Source of the DNA: CAYJUM01 sp964478915
GTDB lineage: Bacteria > Nitrospirota > Nitrospiria > Nitrospirales > Nitrospiraceae
Assembly: GCA_964478915.1 (NCBI GenBank)
Contig: CAYZKG010000155.1
Span: 1 to 5,365, forward strand
Length of the DNA stretch: 5,365 nucleotides
Direction of reading: 5' to 3'
Shown: positions 3,931 through 5,365 of the stretch, one piece after another
How positions within the stretch are numbered: position 1 is the first letter of the stretch
Layout: every line of letters begins with the position of its first letter
Made by a program: the position numbers and the translations under genes
The notes under the pieces: model-generated
What the model was told of the DNA's origin: nothing
The model's database searches: none
Seen by the model: the letters and a program-made list of their open reading frames with translations, nothing else

Positions 3931-5365
3931 ATGACAACTGAGCACACTGAGACTGGACTTATCGGCGCATCCATTCGCCGGGTCGAAGACCCTCTCCTGG
4001 TTACCGGCAAAGGATGCTACGTGGACGACGTCCAGCTACCGGAAATGCTCCACATGGCGCTCCTGCGCAGCCCGTACCCGCATGCAAAAATAATTTCCAT
4101 CAATACGAGCGCAGCGAAGTCGATGCCCGGCGTTTTGGAGGTTGTGACCGGTGCCGACCTTAGCGAGCGCTTAAATGTCCCGGCGCTCCCCATGGTGCCC
4201 GGCATGAAGATACCGCCGCATCCCCTGCTGGCGCGCGGAGCCGTTCACGCGGCGGGCACTCCGGTGGCGGCGGTCGTGGCTCAAAGCCGCGCGATCGCCC
4301 AGGATGCCGCGAGCGCCATCGAGGTGGAATACGAATCACTGCCGTCGGTCGTGGATGCCGAAAAGGCTCTCGACCCCGGCGCACCGCTGGCGCGGGAGGA
4401 GCTGGACAGCAACATTTGCTACACGATCACGAAAAAAGGCGGCGACGTGGAGAAGGCGTTCGCCGAGGCCGAGCATATCGTGCGGATGCATATCGCCAGC
4501 CCGCGGCTGGTCGCGATGGCGATCGAGCCGAGAGGCGTCGTGGCGAAGCCGGAACCGACCGGGGATTTAACCGTGTGGATCTCTACTCAGAGTCCACACC
4601 GCGTGCGCGCCGACCTGGCAACCGCTATCGGCTTTCCCGAGCACAGGATTCGCGTCATCGCGCCCGACGTCGGGGGAGGGTTCGGCAGCAAGGGACCGCT
4701 CTACCAAGAGTACGCGCTGGCCTCTTACCTGGCCCTCAAGTTAGGCCGGCCGGTCAAATGGATCTCCACGCGCAGCGAGGATTTCGTGACGACGAATCAG
4801 GGCCGCGACCAGGCCATGACATCCGAGCTGGCCCTCAAGAGGGACGGCACCATGCTCGGCTTGAAGGTCCGCGTGGTCGCGAACCTGGGCGCGTACCTGC
4901 AATCCAACACGGCCGGTCCGCCCCAGCGCATGATGGCCATGGCGCCGGGCTGCTACCAGATCCGAAACTGCCACGTCGAGGTGGTGGCGGTCTTTACCAA
5001 CACGGTCTCCACCGGTCCGTATCGCGGCGCCGGGAGGCCCGAGTCGGTGCTGAACATCGAGCGCTTGATCGACAAGGCGGCGCGCGACCTGGGCATCGAC
5101 CGTCTGGAGATCCGGCGCAAGAACTTCATTCGGCCGGAGCAGTTCCCGTACCGGACGGGCGTGAACGTCGAATACGACTCCGGCGATTACGAGAAGTCGC
5201 TCGCGGAGGCGCTGCGACTGTCCAACTACGAGGAGCTTATTCGCCGTCGAGATGAAGCACGGGCGCGCGGCGAATTGGTGGGCGTGGGCGTCTCGACCTT
5301 CGTGGAACCGAGCGGCGGCGCCGGCTTCGAAAGCGGCACCGTTCGGGTGGAGCGCACCGGAGAGA
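3931..5365 (+). CDS. coxL: Molybdopterin large subunit of a form II CO dehydrogenase-like / aldehyde oxidase-type hydroxylase (C-terminus beyond right edge)
   Basis: The frame is open from ATG 3931 to the window end (478 codons seen). Family members are roughly 750-800 aa, so about the last 300 are missing, including the catalytic glutamate expected near the C-terminus. Residues about 20-135 form the aldehyde oxidase/xanthine dehydrogenase a/b hammerhead domain (RRVEDPLLVTGKGCYVDDV). The Mo-cofactor part has IEPRGVVA (198-205), STQSPHRVR (218-226), GGGFGSK (248-254), GRPVKW (272-277) and TGPYRGAGRPE (361-371). From known structures, Q220 probably lies beside the Mo oxo ligand. True form I CO dehydrogenases have AYxCSFR at the 363-369 position, with Cys binding copper. 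Here the Cys is replaced by Gly366 in YRGAGR, which marks form II (BMS-type). The substrate is therefore unknown: an aldehyde, an N-heterocycle, or disputed CO use. It is the last visible operon gene; maturation genes may follow. Confidence 0.93.
   Translation, partial: MTTEHTETGLIGASIRRVEDPLLVTGKGCYVDDVQLPEMLHMALLRSPYPHAKIISINTSAAKSMPGVLEVVTGADLSERLNVPALPMVPGMKIPPHPLLARGAVHAAGTPVAAVVAQSRAIAQDAASAIEVEYESLPSVVDAEKALDPGAPLAREELDSNICYTITKKGGDVEKAFAEAEHIVRMHIASPRLVAMAIEPRGVVAKPEPTGDLTVWISTQSPHRVRADLATAIGFPEHRIRVIAPDVGGGFGSKGPLYQEYALASYLALKLGRPVKWISTRSEDFVTTNQGRDQAMTSELALKRDGTMLGLKVRVVANLGAYLQSNTAGPPQRMMAMAPGCYQIRNCHVEVVAVFTNTVSTGPYRGAGRPESVLNIERLIDKAARDLGIDRLEIRRKNFIRPEQFPYRTGVNVEYDSGDYEKSLAEALRLSNYEELIRRRDEARARGELVGVGVSTFVEPSGGAGFESGTVRVERTGE

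Noticed and set aside
4416..5255. A 279-codon plus-strand frame inside coxL
   Set aside because: It is an out-of-frame shadow of coxL, Arg/Gly-rich without motifs, while the coxL frame carries all the expected Mo-hydroxylase motifs.
1..5365. CRISPR array, insertion sequence with transposase, prophage or defence system
   Set aside because: There are no regularly spaced identical repeats, no transposase or integrase motifs and no defence-type proteins. The only repeats are the two short palindromic elements described.

Overview
The window is a piece of a moderately GC-rich bacterial chromosome. The features point to a Gram-negative organism of soil type, such as a beta- or deltaproteobacterium or an acidobacterium. 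The evidence is one Sec-exported protein and one probable Sec-exported membrane protein, Shine-Dalgarno-led genes, a form II CO-dehydrogenase-like operon, and REP/MITE-like intergenic repeats common in such genomes. No single gene fixes the phylum, so this placement is inference.

Layout: (1) 1-787, minus strand, is the first 262 codons of an exported class I SAM-dependent methyltransferase-like protein whose C-terminus lies beyond the left edge. (2) 788-1010 is a 223-bp divergent spacer with no convincing promoter. (3) 1011-1889, plus strand, is a TPM-domain (Psb32/YgcG-like) membrane protein. (4) 1890-2222 is a 333-bp spacer with a candidate promoter and a small palindrome but no terminator I can support. 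(5) 2223 to the right edge, plus strand, is an operon in the order small, medium, large. It encodes the [2Fe-2S] subunit (coxS-like), the FAD subunit (coxM-like) and a right-truncated molybdopterin subunit (coxL-like) of a xanthine oxidase-family molybdenum hydroxylase.

The three subunits would form one electron path: substrate oxidation at the Mo site, two [2Fe-2S] clusters, then FAD and an external acceptor. The large subunit carries a YRGAGR active-site loop (form II) in place of the Cys-containing loop of true form I CO dehydrogenase. The substrate is therefore unknown, and calling it a carboxydotrophic CODH would be over-annotation.

The most notable non-coding observation is that each of the two gaps inside the cox operon carries a different repeat hairpin. 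At 2787-2850 two copies of one unit lie in inverted orientation, and their internal stems differ by compensatory changes. At 3814-3905 there is a nested palindrome of CCCTCTCCC/GGGAGAGGG-type units. Each downstream gene has its own strong ribosome binding site. I found no CRISPR array, tRNA, rRNA, transposase or clearly new defence or metabolic system.
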